A DNA stretch of 64,000 bases from Thermoleophilia bacterium SCSIO 60948. GTDB lineage: Bacteria; Actinomycetota; Thermoleophilia; Solirubrobacterales; 70-9. The translations under genes and the position numbers were made by a program. The first letter of the stretch is position 1. Each line of letters begins with the position of its first letter. This document shows, in pieces, positions 44,229 through 53,280 of this stretch. A model generated the notes under the pieces. That model was not told where the DNA came from and made no database searches. It was given only the letters and a program-made list of their open reading frames with translations. The stretch spans positions 1,666,001-1,730,000 of the forward strand of contig CP053031.1 of assembly GCA_021496505.1 (NCBI GenBank). Direction: 5' to 3'.

Positions 44229-45302
44229 ATGCCCGCCCGCATGGCCGACCAGGACGCTCCCAAGCTGCTCACCGACCTCCTACGCGCCGCAGGCCCCTCG
44301 GGCTATGAGGGCCCGGCAGCGAAGGTCTGGCGCGAGGCTGCCGATTTCGCCGAGCTGAGCCGCGACACGATGGGCTCGACGGTCGCGCTGATCGGCGGCG
44401 AGAGCGAGGGCCCGCTGTTCGCGGTCGTCGGCCACATCGACGAGATCGGGCTCGTCATCACGCACATCGACGACAAGGGCTTCGCCTGGTTCGAGCCGAT
44501 CGGCGGCTGGGACCCGCAGATCCTGATCGGCCAGCGGGTCGAGGTCCAGTCGAAGGACGGCCCGGTCCCCGGTGTCTGCGGCCGCAAGCCGATCCACCTG
44601 CTCAAGCCCGACCAGCGCAAGAAGGTCGTCGAAATGAGCGGTCTGCACATCGACATCGGCGCCGCCGACGGCGACCGCGCGAAGGAGCTGATCCGAGTCG
44701 GCGACCCGGTCGTCGTGCTCGCCGACCCGGTGCCGGTCGACGGCAACCGCCTCGTCTCCAAGTCGATGGACAACCGGCTGGGCGCCTACGTCGCGCTCGA
44801 GGCGACGCGCCGCGTCAAGGAGCGCGGGACCGTGGTCGGCGCGATGGCGGGCGTCGCGGCTGCGCAGGAGGAGATCGGCCTGTTCGGCGCCGGCACCTCG
44901 GCCTTCTCGCTCGCCCCCGACCTCGCGATCGCCGTCGACGTCACCCACGCCTCCGACGCCCCCGGGATCGAGGAGAAGGAGACCGGCGTCCACCCGCTCG
45001 GCTCCGGCCCCGTTATCCAGCGCGGCGCGACGCTCTCGCCGATCGTCAGCGACCTGCTGATCGAGGTCGCCGAGCGCGAGGGCATCGACTACACACTCGA
45101 GGCCTCGGGCCGCGGGACGCACACCGACGCGGACGCGATCGCGATCGCGCGCGGCGGCATCCCCGCGGGCGTCGTCTCGATCCCACTCCGCTACATGCAC
45201 TCGCCGGTCGAGATGGTCGACCTCGGCGACGTCGAGGCCGTCATCGAGCTGATCGCCGCCTTCGCCGCGGCGCTGACGCCCGACATCGAGCTGACGCGCT
45301 AG
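44229..45302 (+). CDS. M42-family aminopeptidase (FrvX/glutamyl aminopeptidase-like)
   Basis: 357 residues; a second ATG at 44241 is possible. Dinuclear metal-site residues lie in FAVVGHIDEIGLVITHID, SKSMDNRLGAYVAL, AAQEEIGLFGAG and AIDVTHASDAPG. Such peptidases form tetrahedral cytosolic complexes that trim peptides. The final 62 bp overlap the 3' end of the convergent nuclease gene. Confidence 0.9.
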   Translation: MPARMADQDAPKLLTDLLRAAGPSGYEGPAAKVWREAADFAELSRDTMGSTVALIGGESEGPLFAVVGHIDEIGLVITHIDDKGFAWFEPIGGWDPQILIGQRVEVQSKDGPVPGVCGRKPIHLLKPDQRKKVVEMSGLHIDIGAADGDRAKELIRVGDPVVVLADPVPVDGNRLVSKSMDNRLGAYVALEATRRVKERGTVVGAMAGVAAAQEEIGLFGAGTSAFSLAPDLAIAVDVTHASDAPGIEEKETGVHPLGSGPVIQRGATLSPIVSDLLIEVAEREGIDYTLEASGRGTHTDADAIAIARGGIPAGVVSIPLRYMHSPVEMVDLGDVEAVIELIAAFAAALTPDIELTR

Positions 45303-46284
45303 ACCGCGGGCGGGCCAGAAGGCGCCGTAGGTCGGCCTCGATCGCGGCGGGCTCGCGATCGAGCATCGTGCCGGAGACGCGAAAGGTTTCGTACCCGGCG
45401 ACGCGGACCCGGCGGTCTCGCGCCTTGTCGGCATCGACCGCGGCCTGGGTCAGATGAGGCGCGCCGTCGAGTTCGACAACGAGACGCTCGGAACGCCAGA
45501 GGCAGTCGACCTCGATCAGCGTCCCTTCGACCTCGACCAGTTGATTTCGCTCCGGCGGTGGTAGCCGGCGATCGGCGAGCCAGCGCGTGAAGCGGGACTC
45601 GAGGGAACTGCGAATCCGGTCCCGGCGCGGCCGCAGAGTCGCCGCCAGGTGTCGCAGCGTCGAGATGCCCTTGCGCTTGGGGTAGCGCTCGAGGAGCTCG
45701 GAGAGCGGGGTGAGGTCGAGCTGAGCTCCGACCGCTTTGTCGAACGCGACCCAGAGCTGCTGCGGGTTGAGTAGTCCTGCGAGGTCGAGAAGCGTGCGGG
45801 ACGGGTCTGTGACGGGGATGCCGTCGCGAGTCGTGATCTCGTCGGGTTCGATCGGGCGACGATGGATGACCATCCCGCGTCGCGATCGAATGTCCTTCGC
45901 GAAGGTCAGGTGGACGACTCCACTCTGATGGCGCAGCACTCCCCAATGCGCGGCTGCAGTGCGATGGCTGAGCGGCGCTCCTGCTGCGGCGAGGGAGGCG
46001 GCCATCAGCGTGGTCTCGCGCCTGCGAGGGCGGTGCCCGACGGCGTAGACGCCTCGATGCAGACGCACGAGCTGGCCCGAGGAGCATCTGTACTCCACCG
46101 CCCTCCGACTCAGCCCCGCTTCGAGCAACTGCGCCAACGACAACACCCCGTGCTGGCGCCGAGCCACCGCCGCCGCCCGTCGCCAGGGAGCCGGGTGACG
46201 AAAGCCACGACTATCCGGGGTTTCGTCGCCGAGCTCCTCCACCCCACCCACGCTGAGGCAACCGGGCGCATACGTGGCGCGCAC
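45241..46284 (-). CDS. AbiEi-like winged-helix / DUF559 nuclease-domain protein
   Basis: 347 residues. Residues about 30-90 match the AbiEi antitoxin N-terminal winged helix (ARRQHGVLSLAQLLEAGLSR, then LHRGVYAVG). The C-terminal part is a DUF559/Vsr-like PD-(D/E)xK nuclease domain with EVEGTLIEVDCLWRSERLVV and ELDGAPHL. Solo copies of this architecture are frequent in actinobacterial genomes; no AbiEii toxin partner is adjacent. The Ser/Arg-rich last 20 residues are encoded antisense to the M42 gene. Confidence 0.75.
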   Translation of the reverse strand: MRATYAPGCLSVGGVEELGDETPDSRGFRHPAPWRRAAAVARRQHGVLSLAQLLEAGLSRRAVEYRCSSGQLVRLHRGVYAVGHRPRRRETTLMAASLAAAGAPLSHRTAAAHWGVLRHQSGVVHLTFAKDIRSRRGMVIHRRPIEPDEITTRDGIPVTDPSRTLLDLAGLLNPQQLWVAFDKAVGAQLDLTPLSELLERYPKRKGISTLRHLAATLRPRRDRIRSSLESRFTRWLADRRLPPPERNQLVEVEGTLIEVDCLWRSERLVVELDGAPHLTQAAVDADKARDRRVRVAGYETFRVSGTMLDREPAAIEADLRRLLARPRSSASARCRASAPRRRRRSAR

Positions 46285-46369
46285 GGCGTGCCCAATCTGA
46301 GTCTCGGCGCCACCAAAGCCGACCGAGGGACGGCTCGCCGCCGCTCGGTGCCGGCGGCCCGAGCGTTCC

Positions 46370-47464
46370 CTACTCGACCTCGATCAGCTCCTTGCCGAGC
46401 GAGGACAGGTTGCGGTAGCCGTCGTCGGTGACGATCACGATGTCCTCGATCCGCACTCCGAAGCGGCCCGGGACGTAGACGCCGGGCTCGACCGTCACCA
46501 CGTCGCCGGGGATCAGCTCGTCTTCGGAACGGGTCGAGAGCCGTGGTGCCTCGTGGATCTCGAGGCCGACCCCGTGTCCGAGACCGTGGCCGAAGTGCTC
46601 TCCGTGACCGCCGGCCTCGATGATGCGCCGCGAGACCGCGTCGACCTCGCGGCCCGAGACTCCGGCGCGGACCGCGCCGAGCCCGGCCTCCTGAGCGCGC
46701 AGCACGAGCTCATAGATCTCGCGCTGGTCCTCGGAGGGCGCGCCCACGGAGAAGGTCCGTGTGCCGTCGGAGCAGTAGCCGTCGAGGACGACGCCCCAGT
46801 CGATCGTCAGCAGGTCGCCGGGGGCGACGATCCGCTCCGACGGCGAGTGGTGCGGCAGCGCTGAGTTCTCGCCGGAGGCGACGATGGTCGGGAACGACGG
46901 CTCAGCGCCGTGCTCGCGCATCCGGCCCTCGAGCGCGACCGCGATCTCGAGCTCGGAGCGACCCGCGAAGCCCTGCTCGATCAGCCATGCCAGCAGGTCG
47001 TCCGCGAGCTTGGCCGCCGCCGCCATGGCCTTCTGCTCGGCCTCGTCCTTCGTACGCCGTAGCGCTTCGACCACCCCCGACACGGGGACGAGCTCGGCAT
47101 CGTCGGGCGCGCTCTCGGCGAGCTTGCGGTGCGAGCGGACGCTCGTCGCCGCCTCGTCGAAGCCGACGCGACCGGACAATCGAGGCGCGAGCGTGTCGAT
47201 CAGGCCCTTCTCGGCGAGGACCCGCTCGAACTCGCCCGGGACGACACGTTCGGCTCGCTCGGTGTAGCGGAAGTCCGTGACGAAGAGCGCTCGGTCGGTT
47301 GCCGCCAGGATCAGCGAGCTCGTGCCGTCGAACCCGGTGAGCCAGCGGACGTTGGCTCCCGCGTCGGGCCCGGAGTCGCCCGGCCGGACGAGATCCCCCA
47401 CGATCAGTGCGTCTAACTCGCGCTCGGCGAGCGCCGCACGCAGACGATCGAGCCGGGTGCTCAT
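46370..47464 (-). CDS. pepQ: Xaa-Pro peptidase (M24B family)
   Basis: 364 residues from the ATG that overlaps aroQ. An N-terminal creatinase-like domain (ALAERELDALIVGD) precedes the pita-bread domain with metal ligands in TIDWGVVLDGYCSDGTRTF, GHGLGHGVGLEIHEAP, VTVEPGVYVPG and GVRIEDIV. It cleaves Xaa-Pro bonds in peptides. Its place at the end of an aro cluster before efp is usual in actinobacteria, but efp is elsewhere here. Confidence 0.92.
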   Translation of the reverse strand: MSTRLDRLRAALAERELDALIVGDLVRPGDSGPDAGANVRWLTGFDGTSSLILAATDRALFVTDFRYTERAERVVPGEFERVLAEKGLIDTLAPRLSGRVGFDEAATSVRSHRKLAESAPDDAELVPVSGVVEALRRTKDEAEQKAMAAAAKLADDLLAWLIEQGFAGRSELEIAVALEGRMREHGAEPSFPTIVASGENSALPHHSPSERIVAPGDLLTIDWGVVLDGYCSDGTRTFSVGAPSEDQREIYELVLRAQEAGLGAVRAGVSGREVDAVSRRIIEAGGHGEHFGHGLGHGVGLEIHEAPRLSTRSEDELIPGDVVTVEPGVYVPGRFGVRIEDIVIVTDDGYRNLSSLGKELIEVE

Positions 47465-47901
47465 CCGTCGAGCACCTGTCTGAGCCGCTCGAGCCCGTCG
47501 CGGTAGCCCTCCACCCCGCGCCCGGAGACGGCCTCGAGGACGAGCCCCTCGAACACCGAGCGGTGACGCCACTCCTCGCGCGACATGACGTCCGACAAGT
47601 GGACCTCGACCGCGGGGACGGCCGCGATCTCGAGCGCGTCGCGGAGCGCCCAGCTGTAGTGGGTCCAGGCGCCGGCGTTGATCAGTACGGCATCGGCGAG
47701 CTCGGGCAACCGGTGCAGGTGTCCGATCATCTCGGCCTCGTCGTCGGTCTGGAAGAAGCGCGCCTCGAGTCCGAGGTCGCGGGCGAAGCCGCCGACCTCG
47801 CGCTCGAGTCCATCGAGGGTGAGGTCGCCGTAGTGCTCCGGATCCCGGCGCCCGAGCATCCCGAGGTTCACCCCGTGGACGACGCCGACCCTGTTTTGCA
47901 C
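47461..47901 (-). CDS. aroQ: 3-dehydroquinate dehydratase, type II
   Basis: 146 residues, the normal length. The N-terminal catalytic loop reads VNLGMLGRRDPEHYG with Tyr24; substrate-binding INAGAWTHYSWALRDAL and VEVHLSDVMSREEWRHRSV follow. The usual NGPNLN start is altered to HGVNLG, keeping the Asn. It dehydrates 3-dehydroquinate, the product of the AroB domain encoded just upstream. Confidence 0.93.
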   Translation of the reverse strand: MQNRVGVVHGVNLGMLGRRDPEHYGDLTLDGLEREVGGFARDLGLEARFFQTDDEAEMIGHLHRLPELADAVLINAGAWTHYSWALRDALEIAAVPAVEVHLSDVMSREEWRHRSVFEGLVLEAVSGRGVEGYRDGLERLRQVLDG

Positions 47902-47904
47902 GCT

Positions 47905-49485
47905 CTACTCCTCTCGCAGTTCCCGGACCGCACCGAGCAAGCTAGTCCGATCGACGGTCTGCCCGATGCGCGGTTCGCCCGGCCGCTCCAGCAGGACGAA
48001 GCCGACCCCGGCCGCGAGCGCCTTCTTGTCACGTGCGGTCGCGTCGACCACCGACTCGGGGTCGATGCTCGGGTCGAGCCGCACAGGGAGTCCCTGCGCG
48101 GAGAGAAGCGCCTCGCACTCAGCGCGCAGACCCTCGGCCCCGGAGAGGCGTAGCGCGGCGAGCAGGCCGAGCGAGATCGCCTCGCCGTGGCGGTAGCGGC
48201 CGTAGGAGGTGACCGCCTCGATCGCGTGCCCGACCGTGTGGCCGAGGTTCAGTACCTGGCGGCGCCCACCGTCGCGCTCATCCTCGGCGACGACCCCGAG
48301 CTTGGTCCGGGCGCAGAGGAAAGTGAGGTCGTTGAGCTGGGTCGCGGCCTCCCCCGAGCCCAGCGGGCCCATGCCACGGACCGTCTGCCAGAGCTCCCCG
48401 CCGGCGATCAGCGCTGTCTTGATCACCTCGGCGTAGCCGGCGGCGATCTCCTCCCGTGGAAGCGTCGCGAGGACCCCAGGGTCGCTCAGGACTGCGCTCG
48501 GCAGGTGGTAGGCGCCGACGTAGTTCTTGCCCTCGGGCAGGTCGACCCCGGTCTTGCCGCCGAGCGCCGAGTCGACCTGCGCGACGACCGTCGTCGGGGC
48601 CTGGACCACGGGGACGCCGCGCTGGTAGGTCGCGGCGCAGAATCCCGCGAGGTCGCCGACAACTCCGCCACCTAGCGCGAGGACCCGATCATCGCGACGC
48701 ATCCCGACGCCTGCGAGCGCACGCAGGACCCGCTCGGCTTCGGCGAGGGTCTTTCGCTCCTCCGAGGCCTCGACCTCGACGGTCTCGCCGGCGGCCCCCG
48801 TGATCCCGGGCCACGCGTCGACGACGACCCGGTCGGCGACCGCGAAGACCCGTCCGGACCCGGTGAGCCCGAGCGCGTCGAGAGCGCCACGGCAGTAGAG
48901 GGCCGGGTAGGAGCCCGAAGCCGAGCGGCCCCAGGTGAGCCGCGCTCCCGGCACCGTCCGTGCGTGATCGAGCCAGGCGGCGCTCGCGCGCCGATCGGCC
49001 GCCGGCAGCTGTGGGAGCACCGCGTCCGCCAGGCTCTCGTAGAGCGGCGTCCGAGCCTCGAAGCGACGCCGGAACTCGTCGCGACTCGTGGCCAGCGGTC
49101 GGTTGCTCCGCGAGCAGCGCTGCCACGCGGTCGGCTCGTCGACCTCGCACCAGACGACATAGGCGCGGTTGGCGAGCGCGTCGCGGATCACGGCGGACTC
49201 GACCGCTCCGCCGCCGAGCGCGAGAACCTGGATATCCGGGTCGTCGATCAGGCGGAGCGTGACCGCCTCTTCGATCCGGCGAAACGAGGCCTCCCCGGCC
49301 GACTCGAAGTGGGCTGCGATCGACTCGCCGAGCTCGCGCTCGATCTCGCGGTCGGTGTCGCGGGCCTCGAGGCCCAGGGCGGCAGAGACGGTGGCGGCGG
49401 CGGACGTCTTGCCCGCGCCCATGAACCCGATGAAGACGAGCGGCCGCGCCGCCCGACCCCGGGAATCGCCGCTCAGCGCCTCCAC
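47905..49485 (-). CDS. aroKB: Shikimate kinase / 3-dehydroquinate synthase fusion
   Basis: 526 residues. Residues 1-175 are shikimate kinase: Walker A FIGFMGAGKTS, DTDREIERE and LALGGGAVES. Residues about 180-526 are 3-dehydroquinate synthase: LALGGGVVGDLAGFCAATYQ, PTTVVAQVDSALGGKTGVD and metal-binding NLGHTVGHAIEAV and YRHGEAISLG. The two enzymes catalyse steps 5 and 2 of the shikimate pathway. AroK and AroB are adjacent separate genes in most bacteria; the fused form is uncommon. It overlaps aroC by 13 bp. Confidence 0.95.
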   Translation of the reverse strand: MEALSGDSRGRAARPLVFIGFMGAGKTSAAATVSAALGLEARDTDREIERELGESIAAHFESAGEASFRRIEEAVTLRLIDDPDIQVLALGGGAVESAVIRDALANRAYVVWCEVDEPTAWQRCSRSNRPLATSRDEFRRRFEARTPLYESLADAVLPQLPAADRRASAAWLDHARTVPGARLTWGRSASGSYPALYCRGALDALGLTGSGRVFAVADRVVVDAWPGITGAAGETVEVEASEERKTLAEAERVLRALAGVGMRRDDRVLALGGGVVGDLAGFCAATYQRGVPVVQAPTTVVAQVDSALGGKTGVDLPEGKNYVGAYHLPSAVLSDPGVLATLPREEIAAGYAEVIKTALIAGGELWQTVRGMGPLGSGEAATQLNDLTFLCARTKLGVVAEDERDGGRRQVLNLGHTVGHAIEAVTSYGRYRHGEAISLGLLAALRLSGAEGLRAECEALLSAQGLPVRLDPSIDPESVVDATARDKKALAAGVGFVLLERPGEPRIGQTVDRTSLLGAVRELREE

Positions 49486-50639
49486 TCGATCCGCTCGCGG
49501 TAGGCCTCGAGAGCGGCGCGGGCGTCGTCGATGTGATCGCCGCCGAACTTCTCGCGGTAGCAGCGCGCGAGGACCAGCGCGACCATCGCCTCGCCGACGA
49601 CGCCGGCGGCGGGCACGACGGTCGAGTCGGTGCGCTCGCGCATCGCCTTCGCGGGCTCCTTGGTCTGCGTGTCGACCGAGCGCAGCGGCTTGGTGAGGGT
49701 CGAGATCGGCTTGAGCGCGCCGCGGACGATCAACGTCTCGCCGTTCGACATCCCGCCCTCGACGCCACCGGCGCGATTCGTCTCGCGGTAGAAGCCCCGC
49801 TCGGGGGTGTGGAAGATCTCGTCGTGGGACTCGGAGCCTGGCGAGGCCGCGACCTCCCAGGCCTCGCCGACCGAGACGCCCTTGACCGCCTGGATCGAGA
49901 CGATGGCGTGGGCGAGCCGGCCGTCGAGTCGGTCCTCCCAGGAGACGTGGGAGCCGAGGCCCGGGACGAGACCGAAGCCGCGGACCTCGAAGATCCCGCC
50001 GAGCGACTCGTTTCGCTTCCGCAGGACGTTGATCTCCTCGACCATGCGCTCACCGGCGTCGGCGTCGAGACAGCGCACGGGCGACTCGTCGACGCCGTCG
50101 AAGTCACCCAACTCGAGATCGTGCGGCGAGGGCGCCTCGACGGAGGCGATCCGCAGGACGTGGGAGCGGACCTCGACCCCGAGAGCGCGGAGGAACTCCT
50201 TCGCGATCGCGCCCGCCGCGACGCGTGCTGCGGTCTCACGTGCGCTAGCGCGCTCGAGAACGTTGCGAACGTCAGTGTGGCCGTACTTCTGCGCGCCGAC
50301 CAGGTCCGCGTGCCCGGGCCGCGGCAGGTGCGACTCCGCGACGTCGGCCTCGACCGGCCACGGGTTCATCCGCTCTTCCCAGTTCTTGTAGTCGCGATTG
50401 GCGACCAGCAGCGCGACCGGCCCGCCGATCGTGCGGCCGTGGCGGACGCCGGAGCGGACCTCGACCGAGTCGGTCTCGATCTTCATCCGCCCGCCGCGGC
50501 CGTGGCCGAGCTGACGCCGCGCCATGTCGGCGTCGACGCGCTCGCGATCGAGCTCTAGACCGGCCGGAAGACCCTCGACGATCGCGGTCAGTCCGGGGCC
50601 GTGGGATTCGCCGGCCGTGGTGAAGCGAAACTGGGACAT
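49473..50639 (-). CDS. aroC: Chorismate synthase
   Basis: 388 residues. Signatures are FTTAGESHGPGLTAIVEGLP at the N-terminus, GRGGRMKIETD, RPGHADLVGAQKYGH and SNGETLIVRGALKPI. It uses reduced FMN to make chorismate from EPSP. It heads a minus-strand run aroC-aroKB-aroQ-pepQ, all overlapping or within 5 bp. Confidence 0.96.
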   Translation of the reverse strand: MSQFRFTTAGESHGPGLTAIVEGLPAGLELDRERVDADMARRQLGHGRGGRMKIETDSVEVRSGVRHGRTIGGPVALLVANRDYKNWEERMNPWPVEADVAESHLPRPGHADLVGAQKYGHTDVRNVLERASARETAARVAAGAIAKEFLRALGVEVRSHVLRIASVEAPSPHDLELGDFDGVDESPVRCLDADAGERMVEEINVLRKRNESLGGIFEVRGFGLVPGLGSHVSWEDRLDGRLAHAIVSIQAVKGVSVGEAWEVAASPGSESHDEIFHTPERGFYRETNRAGGVEGGMSNGETLIVRGALKPISTLTKPLRSVDTQTKEPAKAMRERTDSTVVPAAGVVGEAMVALVLARCYREKFGGDHIDDARAALEAYRERIEWRR

Positions 50640-50724
50640 GCGGAGCCGAGAGGCTATCCGCGGGCGGGTCCGGCGACCTTCGCGCGAACGACCTCCCCTG
50701 GCTCCAAGCGTTCTGCGAAGACGC

Positions 50725-51855
50725 TCAGCCGGTCGGCCGGAAGTCGATCCCGTCGATCGCGATTCCCTCGCCGTAGTCGGGCAGCGCGGAATCGATGATG
50801 AACGCGCCGCTGTTCGGGGCGAGGAAGGCGGACGCCGAGTCCTCGACCGTGGTCGACGCGTCGTCGAGACGCGGAATCAGGAAGGCCTGGCGGTAGTCGG
50901 CGCGGCACGCCGCCGGGAGCGTCAGCGGGGAGTCGCCCGTACCGCTCACGCGGCGTACGGCTCCGCGCAGGTGGACGACGCCCTCGAGGTCTCGGTAGCA
51001 CTGCGGAGTGGCGAAGTCCTCGCCGAACGCCTCCCAGCCGGTCTGCACGGTCACGTTCTGCCACGGGGCCGGGTCAACGAGCGAGGGGTTGGGATAGGTG
51101 CCTGAGAGCGCTCCACCCGCGGGACCGCTGGGGGCGCCGCCGCCTCCACCCTCACCGACGCCGATGCAGCTGGGCGAGCCGTTCTGGGAGACGCTCGCGA
51201 TCGCCTGTCCGGTCGGGCAGGCGGTGGCGATCCTGGCCTGGATCGCGCCGTAGTCGAGCTGGCTCTCGTCGATCTCGCCGGCGCCGATGACCCCGGCCGC
51301 GATCTGCGGGTTCGGATACGTCCCGGTCAGGTCTCCCCCGGCCTGGCCGCTGGCCCCGCCCGTGCCGGTGTCGACGCAGGATGCCGTGCCATCGGATCCG
51401 ACGCTCTCGATCGCCTGTCCATCCGCGCAACCGCTCGTGTCGATCCGCGCCTGGAGCGCGGTGAAGTCCAGGGTGGCCTCGTCGATCGCCGCCCCGGTCA
51501 CGGAACCGTCGGCGAGCTTGGTGGAGGTCACGGCCCCATTGGCCAGCTTGGTCGAGCCGATCGCGAAGTCCGCGATCTTCGAATCGGTCACGGAGCTCGT
51601 GCCGAGATCGACGTTCTTGACGTCGCCGTCACGGATGTCGATCGAACCGACCTGTCCGTCTCTGATCTGAGCCGAGCGAACCTGACCCTTGCCGATGTCG
51701 GCGGACTTCACCTGGCCGTTCTTGATGTCGCCCGAGTCGACCGAGTTCTTGCCCGGCAGCGCCTGGGCGACGCCGCCGGTCAGGATCAGGAAGAGAGCGA
51801 TGTATCCGACGATGTTTCCGCGCAGATGGGCGTGGATCTTCTGGCTCGAGCTCAC
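50725..51855 (-). CDS. Surface protein with decapeptide repeats, after the pilus operon
   Basis: 376 residues. One membrane segment (LRGNIVGYIALFLILTGGVA) is followed by ten-residue units from V39 to about L129, pattern V-x-S-x-x-I-x-x-G-x, with the hydrophobic residue at 39, 49, 59, 69, 79, 89, 99, 109, 119 and 129. Two copies of a G-x-L-x-GTYPNP motif follow near 180 and 255, as in phage tail-fibre-like proteins, and a C-terminal domain of about 100 residues. Likely a secreted or anchored fibrous protein; function unknown. It follows the PilV-like gene by 63 bp. Confidence 0.65.
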   Translation of the reverse strand: MSSSQKIHAHLRGNIVGYIALFLILTGGVAQALPGKNSVDSGDIKNGQVKSADIGKGQVRSAQIRDGQVGSIDIRDGDVKNVDLGTSSVTDSKIADFAIGSTKLANGAVTSTKLADGSVTGAAIDEATLDFTALQARIDTSGCADGQAIESVGSDGTASCVDTGTGGASGQAGGDLTGTYPNPQIAAGVIGAGEIDESQLDYGAIQARIATACPTGQAIASVSQNGSPSCIGVGEGGGGGAPSGPAGGALSGTYPNPSLVDPAPWQNVTVQTGWEAFGEDFATPQCYRDLEGVVHLRGAVRRVSGTGDSPLTLPAACRADYRQAFLIPRLDDASTTVEDSASAFLAPNSGAFIIDSALPDYGEGIAIDGIDFRPTG

Positions 51856-51918
51856 GTGGACCCATCGGCCGGCCCGCGGCGCCGCTTTAGCCCACTCGAC
51901 GGGGGTTCGATCCGCTGA

Positions 51919-53280
51919 TCAGTCCGGCGCGACTGATGGCGTCGTCGTGTTGATCGTCAGGCGGCTGTCGTAGCTCGTCATGTCGTACATGAACTGCAAC
52001 AACTGGCTGTTCGAGCCCGAGCCCTTGACCGCGAGCGCGACGCCGAGCCTGTCGCCGGGCGCGACGCGAATGTTCGAGAAGTCCATCGGCACCGTGACCG
52101 CGGTCCAAGCGTTGCGCGGCCAGGTCGCGGCGCTGTAGGAGAAGTAGCTCTTTCCCGACGGGTCTTCCACAACCTGGTCGATCTCGTTCCCGCGGACGCC
52201 GATCTCCCGCGTGAACAGGAAGGCGCAGATCGACCCGGGGTGGGTCGCGGTGTTCAACGTCTTCGACTGCAACGAGAGCGAGGCGCTGTCGATTACGAGC
52301 TCGGAGCTGCCGGACACCGGGGCGGTCAGCCAGCGGTGGACGTACTGGTGCGGGTTCGTGACCGTCGGCGTGTAGGCACAGTCGCCCGCCTGCGGTCGCA
52401 GCTGGAGTCCCCGATCGTTCGAGGGATTCGTCGCCGGCTCGACGTCGGTGGCGTAGTCGTACTCGGTGGTCCTGCTCGCCGGCGCGTTGCCCTTATAGAG
52501 GCGGTCGGGCGCGCCGGGGGTCGCGCCCGTCTTCGCGCCCGCCGAGCAAGCGCCCAGAGTGTTGCGGGTCTGGTGGTCCGAGAGAGTGGTCCGGGTCGTC
52601 GCCGAGCAGGGAGTGTCCGACAGCGAGTAGGTCACGGCGGTCACCGAGTTCGGCGTCGGCTGGAGCGCGTTCTTGACCGGCGCGGCCGCTGGATCGCCGA
52701 AATCGGACTGGAGCTCCTGGTAGGCGCGCTCGCCGCCCGAGGCCGTCGTGTCGGGCTTGATCGCGATCGTCACGCGCTTGAGGTCCTGGGTTCCGGGACA
52801 AAGCGATTCCGGGCAACCGGGGTCGTTTCGCCAGGTGACGTAGCGATAGATCTTGCCGCTCACGTCGCCGCTGGTGAAGCTGGTCGGACCCGGGAGGATC
52901 GTTCCCCCGGTCACGAGGGTCGCCGGGGAGCTGCCGTCGGCCTCGGTGGCGAACCTGCTGCCCGAGACCCGGTAGTTGGGGTTGGTGGGGTCGGTCGATG
53001 TCGCCGGGAGCTGCGTCAAACCGACGTTGTTGAAGTTCGTCTCCGCGACCTGGCGGATCTTCTCCATCTCGAGCTGGAGCCGGTTCGAGACCACCTGGCT
53101 CTGCTCGGCGCGGTACGCGCCGCGAGATGACGCATCGACCATGCCGAGCACCGCGAGGGCGCCCACGACGAGGATCAAAGCGGCGACGACGCCTTCGACG
53201 ATCGTCACGCCTCGCTCGTCGGCGGCCCGACGGCGGACGATCGCCCCGGTGCGGGCGAGATTGTCCCCGAGTCTCGTCAT
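51919..53280 (-). CDS. PilV-like minor pilin with large C-terminal domain
   Basis: 453 residues. The type III signal is RRAADERG24, cleaved before VTIVEGVVAALILVVGALA, with Glu at mature position 5. The bulky secreted part has a C-terminal region resembling a jelly-roll domain. Large minor pilins of this type prime pilus assembly or act at the tip. Its start overlaps the PilW-like stop by 4 bp. Confidence 0.8.
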   Translation of the reverse strand: MTRLGDNLARTGAIVRRRAADERGVTIVEGVVAALILVVGALAVLGMVDASSRGAYRAEQSQVVSNRLQLEMEKIRQVAETNFNNVGLTQLPATSTDPTNPNYRVSGSRFATEADGSSPATLVTGGTILPGPTSFTSGDVSGKIYRYVTWRNDPGCPESLCPGTQDLKRVTIAIKPDTTASGGERAYQELQSDFGDPAAAPVKNALQPTPNSVTAVTYSLSDTPCSATTRTTLSDHQTRNTLGACSAGAKTGATPGAPDRLYKGNAPASRTTEYDYATDVEPATNPSNDRGLQLRPQAGDCAYTPTVTNPHQYVHRWLTAPVSGSSELVIDSASLSLQSKTLNTATHPGSICAFLFTREIGVRGNEIDQVVEDPSGKSYFSYSAATWPRNAWTAVTVPMDFSNIRVAPGDRLGVALAVKGSGSNSQLLQFMYDMTSYDSRLTINTTTPSVAPD

